Numbered from the stretch's first letter, positions 39,433-48,474 are shown. The stretch: DNA of 64,000 bases from JANNUT01 sp046331425 (GCA_046331425.1 JAXLQU010000003.1:62001-126000); one strand, 5' to 3'. Made by a program: numbers and translations. Notes: a model not told the origin generated them from the letters alone.

Positions 39433-42423
39433 TTAGGCGTGTCCTTCGTTTGTGGTGGCTTGCCCTGGCGCACCCGCGGAGGGGTTCTTGAGCCGCGCCA
39501 TGTACTGAGTGCGAGGCCTCACGTTGAGCTCTTGCAACATCGCGTAGGTCCGCTGGTGCGCATGCGCTTTCCGCACGCGTGAGGCCTCGTCGTTGAGATC
39601 TCCGAATGTGATCGCCTGCGTGGGGCAGGTCTGCTCGCATGCGGTGACGATTTCCCCATCGCGGACCGGCCGCCGATCGTTCTTACTTTGAATCTTGACC
39701 GTGTTGATCCGCTGCACGCAGTAGTTGCACTTTTCCATGACTCCGCGCGTGCGAACCGTGACCTCGGGGTTGTAGACCATCGCAATCAACGGGTCTTTCT
39801 CAGGCGGACGCCAGGCTCCCAGTCCTGGCACACCTTGAGGCGGGTTGTGCCAGTTGTAGTAGTTGAAGCGGCGCACCTTGTATGGGCAGTTGTTGGAGCA
39901 ATACCGCGTGCCAATGCAGCGGTTGTAGACCATGACATTGAGGCCTTCTTGATCGTGCACCGTTGCTGCGACCGGACAGACCTGCTCGCACGGCGCGTTC
40001 TCACAGTGCATGCAAGTCACCGGCTGGAACACAACATGGGCCGTGTCGGGCTGGCCCCTGAAATAGCGATCGAGGCGAATCCAGTGCATTTCACGACCGC
40101 GCCGCACCTGGTCCTTGCCGACGACCGGAATGTTGTTCTCAGCCTGGCAGGCCATCGTGCAAGCGCCGCAGCCGATGCAGGCCGACAGGTCGATCGCCAT
40201 CGCCCACTTGTGGCCTTCGTATTCGTGGTCGGTCCACAGATTGAACAGCTTGATCTCGCCGTGCGCCGCAAATTCGGGGTTGGCTTTGTACTCCTCCAGC
40301 GTCGCTTCCTTCACGAGCTCCGGAATGCGTCGCTGTGTTTCCTTGGTGCCGATGCTATCGATCGCCCAGTGATCCTGTGTCGTCACAAGGTCGTAGGTCG
40401 CCCCGGTGGCTTGCAGCGTGGCGCCCTGCGCCACATCCATCATCGCCGCAGTGCGAACTGCATAGGCATTGAATCCGGCGCCCTCCGAGACGCGCCAGCC
40501 AAGTCCGTTGCGGCCGTAACCGAGCGACAACGCCACGACATTGGGCGCCATACCGGGCATCGTGTAGACCGCAGCATCGAGCGAACGTTCGCCAACGCTG
40601 AGTCTTGCCATCGAGGCTTGCTTCAGCCCGAGTGCGTCGGCAGTGGAGGGTCCCACCAAAACCGCATTGTCCCAAACAAGCTTGGTCAGTGGATCGGGGT
40701 TTTCTTGCAGCCACGCGTTGTTGGCAAACCGCCCGTCGTAAACGCTGTTGTCCGGCAAGAACACCAGTTCTAGCGCTCCTGGCGTGGGGTTCGCAGCTGT
40801 TACCGTGAGTGCAAGAGCGCTGGTGATCGGCGTCGGAGCTGCAACGGTCAGCGCTGTGCCGGCAATCAAACCGGCGTGCAACACGGAGCGCCAAGCCTTC
40901 TCATCCAGATCGGCATGAGTTTCACGCACGAGGTTGTACGACTTCGGCAACGTGGTGCCGAGCGCCGCTGCTAGCAGTTCGCTGGCCGTCTTGCCGCCGA
41001 ACAGAGGTTCGATGAGCGGCTGAATCACGCTGACGGTTCCGTCCCATGCGCGCGCATCGCTCCAGGTCTCGAAGGTGTGCGCCATCGGCGCATGCCAGCC
41101 GCAAGCTAGCGCCGTTTCGTCGCGATAAAGCCCTAGGTGGAAGCTGTTCTTCACCTTTGCGAGCGCGGCCCCGAAATCGATATCGACAGGAGCGTTGTAG
41201 ACCGGGTTACTTCCAAGGATCAACAGCGTATCGACACTGCCGGCGTTCATCGCGGACGCGAGTTGCGTAATCGCCTCGGTATGAGTGGGGCGCACCGCAT
41301 CGTCGGCGACATAGCCGACCGTAGCGCCGGCGTTGCCGTAGGCAGCGTTGATGAGAGCAACCGCCGCATGTACCGCAGCCGGTTGCCTGGGGCCTGCAAT
41401 CACCAATCCACGCCCGCGGTGCTGTTCGAGATCGTGACGGATCGCTTCGGCCAACGCACCGGCCTCGCCGCCCGGCGCGTTGCCGTTACCAGCCAAGTGC
41501 AACGCGAGCTGCGAGATTTCCGTCGTCGAAAGCGCGAGTCGATGATCGGCTGCGGCTCCGGTAATCGAGTAGGCCGGCTCGAACGCGTACAGTCGGTTCA
41601 TCGAACCGTTGTCGGCCCGTCGCTTGGCCGCGAACTGACGAGCACTGCGCAGTGCTGCCGGATGGTCGTGCAGGAAGTCGCTGTCCAGCGCAACGATGAT
41701 CTCGGCTTGATCGATAACCCATTGCGGGCGCATTGGACTGCCGAACGCCTGCGTGGTCCCGGCGCGCTCGTTGTCGCGCGATACCGGCTCGTATTCAACC
41801 CATTTCAACTGCGGGAACTGCTTGGCCAGTTCGGCGCGCAGTCGGGCGACGGTGGGCGATGAGATCGCTTCCGACAAGATCGCGGTGCCGGCACCGGCGC
41901 GTCCGGCTGACGTACGCATTGCATCACGCCAGGCCGCATCGAACTCCTCCCAACCGCGCCCTTCATTCCCTTCGATTGGGTAACGGCTGCGATCGGGGTC
42001 GTACATCTCCAGCAACAGCGCCTGCATGAACCCGCTGGCCGCACCCAAGCTGAACGGATGTTCGGGGTTCCCCTCGACCTTGATTGGCCGTCCATCGTAG
42101 CTGGTCACCAACAGACCGAGCGCGTTGCCGGCAAAGTCCCACGTCGTTGCGTACTGGACCGGCACACCGGGCAGTCGTCCTTCCGGTTGCCGCGCCCACG
42201 GCATGATCTTCTCCTTGGGCCAGCGACACGCGGTGAATCCGGCGAGCGCTACCGACGCGCCCATCAGCTTCATGAATGTTCGACGATTCGGCGGAGCGAG
42301 CATCTCACCGGCGAAGTCCGGGAATTCCTTTTCGACAAAGCCGCGGAACTCAGGCGTGTCCGCCAACTCGTCGAGACTGCGCCAGTAAGCGGCGCCCTTG
42401 TCGACCCGTTCTAGCGATGACAT
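39433..42423 (-). CDS. actB: Alternative Complex III subunit ActB (Fe-S / molybdopterin-like protein)
   Basis: 996 residues, a fusion of a molybdopterin-oxidoreductase-like domain (about 60-690) and a four-cluster ferredoxin domain (about 720-970). The Tat-variant signal is PPNRRTFMKLMGASVALAGF. Cluster cysteines are in CIGCGACTMACQAENN, CMHCENAPCEQVCP, CIGTRYCSNNCP and KCNYC. ActB has lost the Mo cofactor in known complexes, and nothing here argues otherwise. I prefer the ATG at 42423 (MSSLERVDKG) over the one three codons upstream. Both overlap the end of actA, by 13 or 22 bp. Confidence 0.94.
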   Translation of the reverse strand: MSSLERVDKGAAYWRSLDELADTPEFRGFVEKEFPDFAGEMLAPPNRRTFMKLMGASVALAGFTACRWPKEKIMPWARQPEGRLPGVPVQYATTWDFAGNALGLLVTSYDGRPIKVEGNPEHPFSLGAASGFMQALLLEMYDPDRSRYPIEGNEGRGWEEFDAAWRDAMRTSAGRAGAGTAILSEAISSPTVARLRAELAKQFPQLKWVEYEPVSRDNERAGTTQAFGSPMRPQWVIDQAEIIVALDSDFLHDHPAALRSARQFAAKRRADNGSMNRLYAFEPAYSITGAAADHRLALSTTEISQLALHLAGNGNAPGGEAGALAEAIRHDLEQHRGRGLVIAGPRQPAAVHAAVALINAAYGNAGATVGYVADDAVRPTHTEAITQLASAMNAGSVDTLLILGSNPVYNAPVDIDFGAALAKVKNSFHLGLYRDETALACGWHAPMAHTFETWSDARAWDGTVSVIQPLIEPLFGGKTASELLAAALGTTLPKSYNLVRETHADLDEKAWRSVLHAGLIAGTALTVAAPTPITSALALTVTAANPTPGALELVFLPDNSVYDGRFANNAWLQENPDPLTKLVWDNAVLVGPSTADALGLKQASMARLSVGERSLDAAVYTMPGMAPNVVALSLGYGRNGLGWRVSEGAGFNAYAVRTAAMMDVAQGATLQATGATYDLVTTQDHWAIDSIGTKETQRRIPELVKEATLEEYKANPEFAAHGEIKLFNLWTDHEYEGHKWAMAIDLSACIGCGACTMACQAENNIPVVGKDQVRRGREMHWIRLDRYFRGQPDTAHVVFQPVTCMHCENAPCEQVCPVAATVHDQEGLNVMVYNRCIGTRYCSNNCPYKVRRFNYYNWHNPPQGVPGLGAWRPPEKDPLIAMVYNPEVTVRTRGVMEKCNYCVQRINTVKIQSKNDRRPVRDGEIVTACEQTCPTQAITFGDLNDEASRVRKAHAHQRTYAMLQELNVRPRTQYMARLKNPSAGAPGQATTNEGHA

Positions 42424-43082
42424 GTAGAGCAATCCTGCGGGGGGTTGATCCCGTTGAGTTGACGCAAACGCGCTCCGAAGGCGGCGCGATCTTCACCATT
42501 GGGCGGCGCCCAATCCATCTTGGTTGCGAACTCCGGCGGACGGAGGTGCTGATCGGGATTGCGATGACATTCCAGACACCAGCCCATGCTCAAACGTTCG
42601 ACTTGCGAGACAACTTCCATCTTGTCGATGCGGCCATGGCACGACGTGCAACCGACGCCGCGTCGAACGTGGGCCGAGTGGTTGAAATAGACGTAGTCGG
42701 GAAGGTCGTGGACCTTGATCCACTCAACCGGCAAGCCGGTGGCAAGGCTGTCACGCACGACCTGGAGTTTCGGGCTCGTGGCTCGAATCTTGGTGTGGCA
42801 GTTGATGCAGACCTGTGTCGGTGGAATCGCCGCAAACGCTGTCTTTTCGACTGAGAAATGGCAATAGCGACAATCCATGCCGAGTTGCCCCGCATGAACA
42901 GCGTGGCTATACGGCACTGGTTGAATAGGGGCGTATCCAACGTCGGTCGTTTGTGGCGAACCGCCGTAGTAGCCCAACACCACCAGAAACAGAGGCCCAC
43001 CCAGTAGCGCGAGGGCGATCGCTGGTCCGAGCAGATTGGTCCACGAAGGAAACACGAGTCGACGAGTTTCTAGGGCACCCAT
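42411..43082 (-). CDS. actA: Alternative Complex III subunit ActA (pentaheme cytochrome c)
   Basis: 223 residues. One N-terminal helix (LLGPAIALALLGGPLFLVVLG) is followed by a periplasmic domain with exactly five CxxCH heme motifs: CRYCH, CINCH, CTSCH, CLECH and CSTCH, the last at the C-terminus. It collects electrons from ActB. It is the first gene of the long act-sco-cox operon. No clear ribosome-binding site precedes the ATG at 43082; upstream on this strand TTGACT followed 16 bases later by TAGGCT could be a promoter but would leave almost no leader. Confidence 0.94.
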   Translation of the reverse strand: MGALETRRLVFPSWTNLLGPAIALALLGGPLFLVVLGYYGGSPQTTDVGYAPIQPVPYSHAVHAGQLGMDCRYCHFSVEKTAFAAIPPTQVCINCHTKIRATSPKLQVVRDSLATGLPVEWIKVHDLPDYVYFNHSAHVRRGVGCTSCHGRIDKMEVVSQVERLSMGWCLECHRNPDQHLRPPEFATKMDWAPPNGEDRAAFGARLRQLNGINPPQDCSTCHR

Positions 43083-43374
43083 GGGCTGCGTAGCCTACAA
43101 GTCCCTTGAGCCAAGTCAAGACGGCTAACAAAGACTTTTGTTTCGCTGGTTGCCCGCTTTGGACGTTCGAATTCCTGCGATCTTGTCACCGCTGGGTGGC
43201 TCGGATCGGCCGGTCGTGTGGAACTGGCGGCTTTCAAGGTCCCCGCTGCCCCCTCTGGCCGCGCTCTAATGCTTGACCCATCCGGATCGTCAACGTAGTG
43301 TCTGGCCGCGCTTTTCAGGGAAGCGCCGAGGCTCGCGGCGATGCCCACGCCGCTGCGGAAAAAGATGGAGCGCA
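43083..43374. other. Divergent promoter region between actA and the MBOAT gene
   Basis: 292 bp without a gene. It must hold promoters for the act-sco-cox operon (leftward) and for the MBOAT operon (rightward). It contains a small AT-rich patch around 43125-43143 with the near-palindrome AACAAAGACTTTTGTT. No strong consensus promoter or operator stands out. GGAG four bases before 43375 is the ribosome-binding site of the MBOAT gene. Confidence 0.4.
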
Positions 43375-44778
43375 ATGTCCAGAGGCCCGGCATTCGACGC
43401 CGCGCGCCCAACCGGTGCGAGCATGGAGCCCGCCGGAGGTGGCCTTTCCAGGGCCTCGGCCCTCCCGTTGATCACCGACGTAACCCCTGATAAATCAACC
43501 GTTTTGGAGATTCTGGTTGGTTCGGCTTTGGGTCGCTGGGCGTGTCACCTCGTCCCGTACATGCTGGTCGGCCAGACCTGGGGATGGCTGTGGTGGGGCC
43601 TTCAGCGTTTGTTCGACCCATTGGCGCCGCGCCCTGACTTGAGCGGACTGGCCTCGGTTCCCGGCCGGATGGTGGTCTTTCACCTCTTGATAGTGACGAG
43701 TTGGCTGCTGCCCCAAGCGCTGAGGGGCTGGGGGCTGTCGGGGGCTGCGCTCCTGGCGGCGGTCGGACTACGGTTCATCGACGCAGGCTCGGCGGTGCTG
43801 TTCTTGGGGGTCTGCGCGGCCGCTTACCCATGGCTCAAGCTCGCGGTCGTTCCCCGCTGGGTCCGTTTGGTGTCTGTTTTCGCGTTGGTGGGACTGACCC
43901 GATTGGCCGCGCAGTGGCTGGGATTCACGACACTCGCACGACCTGATATCGCGGTCGGGTTCGCGGTTTGCCTTTGGTACGCCTGCTATGCACTGACCGG
44001 AAACCAGAATTACGGGTTGGCCCGGCATCTCGGCTACTTGCACGTACGGCTCTTTACGGAAGGACCGGTGTTCTCGCCCGACGAGTTGGGTCTATCCAAA
44101 CCGCAGTCACTCTTGGTCCCTGCCCTCCGAGCACTGACGATCGCCATGCTGGCACGCAGTGTCGCGTTCCATCTGCATCAGTGGCTGGATGCCACTGCCT
44201 GGCGAGAATCGATCGGAGCGTCGCTGCTCGGTTTCTCGTATCTCAACTACATCGCACTGTCGTGTGATCTGGTGTTTGGTTACAACATGGCGCTCGGGTT
44301 GTTGCGATTGGCTGGTCTTCCGATACGCGACAACTTCGGCGCGTGGTTTCTGGCCTGCACTCCAAACGATCACTGGCGGCGCTGGAATCTGCTTTATCGC
44401 GAGTGGATCTTGACCTTCACCTTCTATCCGCTGATGCGCGCTCGGCGCGGCCTATTCCAATGCATCATGTCGGCATTGTTGGCCTCCGGATTGATGCACC
44501 TGTTTGCGCTGATAGGGAGTGAGATCAAAGGTGAGAAGGTTGGACTGACGCTCTTGTATTGGACCATCAACGGCCTTGCGATTTATCTCGTTCTCGCCGT
44601 CCCGCGGTATTGGCCACGCGCCACACAGTGGTTGCAACTGGGGAGTTCTCGAGTCTGGATGGTGGTGGGATGGCTGGCGACCAGCAGCTTTTACGCGGCG
44701 ATGTTCTTCGTCAATCAAGAGTGCGGGACATTCCAAGAGGTGGCCGCGTATTTGGCGCGACTGGCGGGACAACCGTGA
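43375..44778 (+). CDS. MBOAT family O-acyltransferase (DltB/AlgI-like)
   Basis: 467 residues with about twelve membrane helices. The MBOAT core is recognised by the helix-loop DNFGAWFLACTPNDHWRRWNLLYREW (compare F..FWrrWH.sl..Wlrdy in the family) and by the later ASGLMHLFAL, whose His is the expected catalytic residue. Such proteins move acyl groups onto extracytoplasmic polymers or lipids. The gene overlaps the AMP-ligase gene by 4 bp (GTGA), and a carrier protein follows, so the acyl donor is probably the carrier-bound acyl group made by those two. Confidence 0.82.
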   Translation: MSRGPAFDAARPTGASMEPAGGGLSRASALPLITDVTPDKSTVLEILVGSALGRWACHLVPYMLVGQTWGWLWWGLQRLFDPLAPRPDLSGLASVPGRMVVFHLLIVTSWLLPQALRGWGLSGAALLAAVGLRFIDAGSAVLFLGVCAAAYPWLKLAVVPRWVRLVSVFALVGLTRLAAQWLGFTTLARPDIAVGFAVCLWYACYALTGNQNYGLARHLGYLHVRLFTEGPVFSPDELGLSKPQSLLVPALRALTIAMLARSVAFHLHQWLDATAWRESIGASLLGFSYLNYIALSCDLVFGYNMALGLLRLAGLPIRDNFGAWFLACTPNDHWRRWNLLYREWILTFTFYPLMRARRGLFQCIMSALLASGLMHLFALIGSEIKGEKVGLTLLYWTINGLAIYLVLAVPRYWPRATQWLQLGSSRVWMVVGWLATSSFYAAMFFVNQECGTFQEVAAYLARLAGQP

Positions 44779-46253
44779 ACGACACGCTGATCGAACGATT
44801 GCATCGTGCGTGCCTCGAGCGAGGCGCCGCCGTGGCGGTGCGCGATCGCGAACGACAGCTCACCTACACCCAACTGTGGAACTCGATCGTGGGAGTTGCC
44901 GCGGAGATTCGACGGCGCAGCGCCGCTGGACGCCCGGTAGCGATCGTGGCGCCGAACGCACTCGAGTACGCGCTGGGATGGTGGGGTGCGCTCGCCGCAG
45001 GACGGACTGTCTTCGAGCTCAACCCGTTGGAACCGGCAGAGAAGAACCTGGCGTTGTTGCGACGCATTGCGCCCGGCGCGGTGATATCTCCCTTGGACCT
45101 GGACTGGAACGCGACGATCGGCTCCGCGTGGCTTTCGTTCGACGCCCTGTTCGCTGCCGCAACACAGAGGGGCGAAACCGTCGAGCCGGCGCTCGCCTCC
45201 GACAGCGACCTTGCCTGCGTCGTCTTTACGTCGGGCACGACCGGTGCGCCAAAAGGTGTGATGCTCTCTCACGGGAATCTACGCGCCGTCACTTCAGCGA
45301 TCCTGGAGTACTTACCGCTGGCGACGGATGATCGCTATGCACTCGTACTCCCCTTGTTTCACACCTATGGCAAGAGCGTGATGCTCACCACGTGGTTCTC
45401 GGGTGGGATGTTGATTTTCGAGCACGAGTTTCACGACATACACGGTTTCGTCGCGCGGCTTTCACAACAGCGCATCACCGCCTTCAGCGGGGTCCCGTAC
45501 CACATCAACATGCTGCTGCAGCGTGCGCCGCTGGCCGCGCACGACTTGTCGGCGCTCCGATGGATCACGATCTCGGGGAGCCATTGCCGACACGACGCCT
45601 TGCTCGAGTTGTCGCAACGACTTGCACCGGCGCGCGTGTTCTTCATGTATGGCATGACAGAAACATCGACACGCGCCACGGCTGTACCTCCAGAGCGACT
45701 TCCCGAAAAGCCGGGGTCATGCGGACGTCCGATCCGCGGTGTCGAACTGCGTGTCACCACCGACCAGGGGACGGACGCCCAACTGGGTGAGCCGGGCGCG
45801 CTCTGGATCCGCGGGCCAAACGTGATGCAGGGTTATTGGGGCGAACCGGAACTGACCGCGCAAACAATCTGCGATGGATGGCTGCGAACAGGCGATGTTG
45901 CCCACCTGGATCATGAGGGCTTTTTGTTCCTGCACGGCCGCTCAGACGACATCATCAAGTCGGCCGGAGAGCGTGTCAGCGCCAAGGAGATCGAGGAGGT
46001 CCTGGAGCGACACCCCGACGTTGCAGAGGTGGCGGTGATTGGTGTGCCGCATGACACACTGGGAGAATCAGTCACGGCTTGGATCGTGGCTCGACATGGG
46101 TCGATCGACGAATCGTCGTTAAGAAGTCATTGCGCTCAGCGGCTCTCTCCGCACAAAATCCCCCGGGCGTTTCGCTTCGCAGTGCAACTGCCGAAGACGG
46201 CATCCGGGAAGGTGCAGAAAGGCCGGCTTCGAATCGGCCAGGTGGAGTGCTGA
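44775..46253 (+). CDS. AMP-dependent acyl ligase (acyl-CoA synthetase / acyl-ACP ligase class)
   Basis: 492 residues of the ANL superfamily. Motifs in order: P-loop TSGTTGAPKGVMLSHGN, substrate-side YGMTETSTRA, hinge region TGDVAHLDHEGFLFLHGRSDD, IKSAGERVSAKEIEEVL, and the catalytic Lys in PKTASGKVQKGRL. It activates a carboxylic acid as an acyl-adenylate and transfers it to a thiol, here most likely the phosphopantetheine of the ACP encoded directly downstream. The start is GTG 44775, overlapping the MBOAT stop; the ACP start overlaps its own stop (TGATG). Confidence 0.9.
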   Translation: MNDTLIERLHRACLERGAAVAVRDRERQLTYTQLWNSIVGVAAEIRRRSAAGRPVAIVAPNALEYALGWWGALAAGRTVFELNPLEPAEKNLALLRRIAPGAVISPLDLDWNATIGSAWLSFDALFAAATQRGETVEPALASDSDLACVVFTSGTTGAPKGVMLSHGNLRAVTSAILEYLPLATDDRYALVLPLFHTYGKSVMLTTWFSGGMLIFEHEFHDIHGFVARLSQQRITAFSGVPYHINMLLQRAPLAAHDLSALRWITISGSHCRHDALLELSQRLAPARVFFMYGMTETSTRATAVPPERLPEKPGSCGRPIRGVELRVTTDQGTDAQLGEPGALWIRGPNVMQGYWGEPELTAQTICDGWLRTGDVAHLDHEGFLFLHGRSDDIIKSAGERVSAKEIEEVLERHPDVAEVAVIGVPHDTLGESVTAWIVARHGSIDESSLRSHCAQRLSPHKIPRAFRFAVQLPKTASGKVQKGRLRIGQVEC

Positions 46254-46525
46254 TGGAAGCGAGATTTTTGGCAGAGTCCGAGCGAATCGATGGTTACCTC
46301 CGCAGCCGTTTCCCTTCCTATCCCGGGGAGCTATCTCTCGACGCGCCGCTGGAACGTCATGTCGACTCGCTTGGGCTGTTCGACCTCGTCGAATGGGTCG
46401 AGTCGACCTACCTGATCCGAATCCCGACAGAATCGATCTCGCCCCGCCGGTTTTCCTCCAAAAGCGCCATCTTGCAAACTGTGCACGAGTTTCGCGACGG
46501 GGGGCTCGGCGCTGGGCCCGCTTGA
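46253..46525 (+). CDS. Acyl carrier protein
   Basis: 90 residues. The phosphopantetheine serine is in HVDSLGLFDLVEWVE, with the following acidic helix and IRIPTESISP as in ACP helix III. It begins at an ATG that overlaps the ligase stop by one base, so all three genes MBOAT, ligase and ACP are translationally linked. By analogy with DltC it would carry the activated acyl group to the membrane for transfer by the MBOAT protein. No DltD-like gene is seen. Confidence 0.82.
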   Translation: MEARFLAESERIDGYLRSRFPSYPGELSLDAPLERHVDSLGLFDLVEWVESTYLIRIPTESISPRRFSSKSAILQTVHEFRDGGLGAGPA

Positions 46526-46681
46526 CCTGACACCACCTTTACAGCGGGTGAAGCTGGCGCGGGCGTACGCTTCCGTTCATCGCGAAGATAGTCACCGGCG
46601 ATTGGGCGCTCGCCCGGTGATCAGAAGCATGGGGCGCCTTTCGAGCCTGCAACTGAACTCAGCATCCCAGGGAGACCAACA

Positions 46682-47101
46682 ATGAAGCGGATTCTCGGTT
46701 TGATCGCTGTCCTCGCCATCGCAGCCTCGGTGCCGGCGCTGGCGTGTGGCGAAGGTTCCAAGATGGCGTGTCCGTTCGGCAAGATGGACGGCATCACCAA
46801 GTCGGTCAGCAATCTCGATAACGGCGTAAAAATCGTGTGGGCTACCAAGGACGCAGCGTTGGCCAAGCAAGTTCAAGAGAGCCTGGTCGCCGAAGCTGCC
46901 GGGAACTGTGAGGGATGCGCGGCGAACGTCATGCATGCCGAAGGCGTCGAGCGGAAAATCGAGAACACCAACGACGGTGTGGTCGTGATCTTGACCTCCG
47001 CCAACACCGACATGGTGAAGAAGGTTCAGGCCTTCGGCGCATCGCAGAAGGGTGGTTGCAAGGGCAAGTGCCCGATGTCCAAGGGTGGTCAAAAAGCCTG
47101 A
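46682..47101 (+). CDS. Small secreted Cys-rich protein, unknown function
   Basis: 139 residues. A signal peptide of about 22 residues (MKRILGLIAVLAIAASVPALA) is followed by CGEGSKMACPFGKMDG, a central alpha/beta segment, and EGCAANVMHAEG. The end is GGCKGKCPMSKGG. Six cysteines remain after cleavage, several near Met and His, so metal binding is possible. I do not recognise a family. It stands alone, with its own terminator just downstream. Confidence 0.75.
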   Translation: MKRILGLIAVLAIAASVPALACGEGSKMACPFGKMDGITKSVSNLDNGVKIVWATKDAALAKQVQESLVAEAAGNCEGCAANVMHAEGVERKIENTNDGVVVILTSANTDMVKKVQAFGASQKGGCKGKCPMSKGGQKA

Positions 47102-47128
47102 CCCTCGGATCATTCGAAGATGAAACTC

Positions 47129-47161
47129 GGGCGGACCGGATGGTCCGCCCGTTTTGCTTTT
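47129..47161 (+). terminator. Rho-independent terminator after the Cys-rich protein gene
   Basis: GGGCGGACC (47129-47137) and GGTCCGCCC (47142-47150) form a perfect 9-bp stem with loop GGAT, followed by GTTTTGCTTTT. It lies 27 bp after the stop codon. Confidence 0.93.
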
Positions 47162-47178
47162 GTGGGCTGAGCGCTCGC

Positions 47179-47288
47179 CTTCCGGCTTCGTTGCCCACCC
47201 TTGCTCTCCCCCTAACCAGGGTCGGGGATTGGGGGGGGCGCCTGGTAAGGATCCTCGGAGTAACAAGGGTAGGCAACGAAGCCGGAAG
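47179..47288. repeat. Imperfect 110-bp palindrome with 25-bp arms
   Basis: The arm at 47179-47203 (CTTCCGGCTTCGTTGCCCAC then CCTTG) matches the reverse complement of 47264-47288 at 24 of 25 bases. Further in, CCTAACCAGG and CCTGGTAAGG are again nearly complementary. The element sits between a terminator and the 3' end of a leftward gene and encodes nothing recognisable. It could be a MITE-like insertion or a long RNA hairpin. Confidence 0.7.
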
Positions 47289-47302
47289 AACGGAAAGCTC
47301 AC

Positions 47303-48298
47303 TCAATCGACGACATCTCGGACTCGACCGGTGATCGCTGCGGCGTGCATGCTCCGCATCGAGCCTGTCGCGTCGCACTCGTGAAGGTCTAGTCGCGCTG
47401 TCACCGCAAACGCGCCGCTCCGAAGCGTGTTCAGGCGCAGCCGTTGCACCTGCCCTGGGGGCACCGTCACCGTGAACGACTCTGCGTGGGCAAGCGACAC
47501 CACGCCCGGCGCGTGATTGCACAACGCCACCGTCTCTTGATCGTTCGCGCCTTCGACAGCGACAGCGATCGAGCCCGATTCGCCGCACGCCAGTTCAGTC
47601 CGTGCACATTCCAGCGTCACACGTACGGCACGAATCGACGCAACCAGGCGGCCGCGAGCGCCGTGGACCGCAAGCGGAACGCTACCGACGAGGCCCTCGT
47701 CGAGCGCTGTGATCGCGGCTCGCTCGTTGACAGCGAGGATTCGGTTCAGTCTTCCATCGATCGCGACACTGCTCGTAGAGAGGCGCCCATCGAACAACGG
47801 CGCCTCGATCGCCACCGGCTCGCCGGCTTGAGCCCGCGGCGGAACGTTCACCACCGGTGAGCTGCCGATCGCAGGGAGAGGCTTCACCGTGATCGAAGCG
47901 CGAGCCAACTCGCGACCCCAGTTGTTGGTGAGCGTCAACGAGTGAGTTCCGGCGCTGAATTTGGTTTCCAATACGCCGGCACCAACGGGAACGATCGCAT
48001 CGCCAGCGTTGAGAAAGTACTCCGCCAATCGCGCTGCCTGCGCTTGGGACTCCATCCCTTCGCCGAGGCGTGGCGTTGCTTCGATCACGCCGCTGAAGCG
48101 ACCTTCACACATCGAAGCGAACAGGTTGACCGACACCGTTCCGTCAGGAAGTTGGAAGTGAACCATGCGCAATGGCCCGCGCCGCGTCGACCACACAAAT
48201 ACGTTCTCCTGCTCGAGTCCGCGCGCCGAGAAGCGAACCAGTGGACGCAGCGCATCCAACAGTCGGTGTGTAACCGCATGACTACCAACCGTGCTCAT
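47303..48298 (-). CDS. Unknown protein with Ig-like beta segments, putative sigma-54 regulon member
   Basis: 331 residues from ATG 48296-48298; a longer frame to 48412 would cross the promoter region. No signal peptide or membrane helix. The N-terminal 100 residues are mixed alpha/beta (VFVWSTRRGPLRMVHFQLPDG). The rest alternates beta strands in two or three Ig-like units, for example FSAGTHSLTLTNNWG, SITVKPLPAI and FTVTVPPGQVQRLRL. I do not recognise a family. A -24/-12 type promoter lies 49-64 bp upstream and the divergent gene is a sigma-54 activator, so the two are probably linked. Confidence 0.7.
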   Translation of the reverse strand: MSTVGSHAVTHRLLDALRPLVRFSARGLEQENVFVWSTRRGPLRMVHFQLPDGTVSVNLFASMCEGRFSGVIEATPRLGEGMESQAQAARLAEYFLNAGDAIVPVGAGVLETKFSAGTHSLTLTNNWGRELARASITVKPLPAIGSSPVVNVPPRAQAGEPVAIEAPLFDGRLSTSSVAIDGRLNRILAVNERAAITALDEGLVGSVPLAVHGARGRLVASIRAVRVTLECARTELACGESGSIAVAVEGANDQETVALCNHAPGVVSLAHAESFTVTVPPGQVQRLRLNTLRSGAFAVTARLDLHECDATGSMRSMHAAAITGRVRDVVD

Positions 48299-48346
48299 CG
48301 TGTGCCTCGTCACCCGGCGTCGTATTTGGCCGGGCAACCTCTTGTT

Positions 48347-48362
48347 TGCACACCGTGTGCCA
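48347..48362 (-). promoter_or_regulatory. Putative sigma-54 (-24/-12) promoter
   Basis: On the minus strand the sequence reads TGGCACACGGTGTGCA, compared with the sigma-54 consensus TGGCACRNNNNTTGCW: only the first T of the -12 box differs, and GG-N10-GC spacing is exact. Transcription would start about 35-40 bases before the ATG at 48298. The site also contains the perfect inverted repeat GCACAC-C-GTGTGC, so an operator for some other factor is an alternative reading. Confidence 0.65.
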
Positions 48363-48392
48363 GGCGGTTTCTCCCGGTTTCCCGGCCGGGGG

Positions 48393-48444
48393 GGTGTCCA
48401 GTGTTTGTACATCCGCCGGTCTTACTGCCCATGCCGTGGACACC
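48393..48444. promoter_or_regulatory. Inverted repeat, possible upstream activator site
   Basis: GGTGTCCA (48393-48400) and TGGACACC (48437-48444) are perfect reverse complements with centres 44 bp apart, about four helical turns. They lie 30-100 bp upstream of the putative sigma-54 promoter and just before the activator gene, where an enhancer-binding protein would be expected to bind. This is inference from position and symmetry. Confidence 0.4.
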
Positions 48445-48474
48445 TTCGGCGTCGACACGTGCTAAGGTCCCGCG

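Noticed and set aside
43083..43140. Sigma-70 promoter TTGACT-N16-TAGGCT upstream of actA
   Set aside because: The -10 box matches at only three positions and would leave almost no leader before the ATG.
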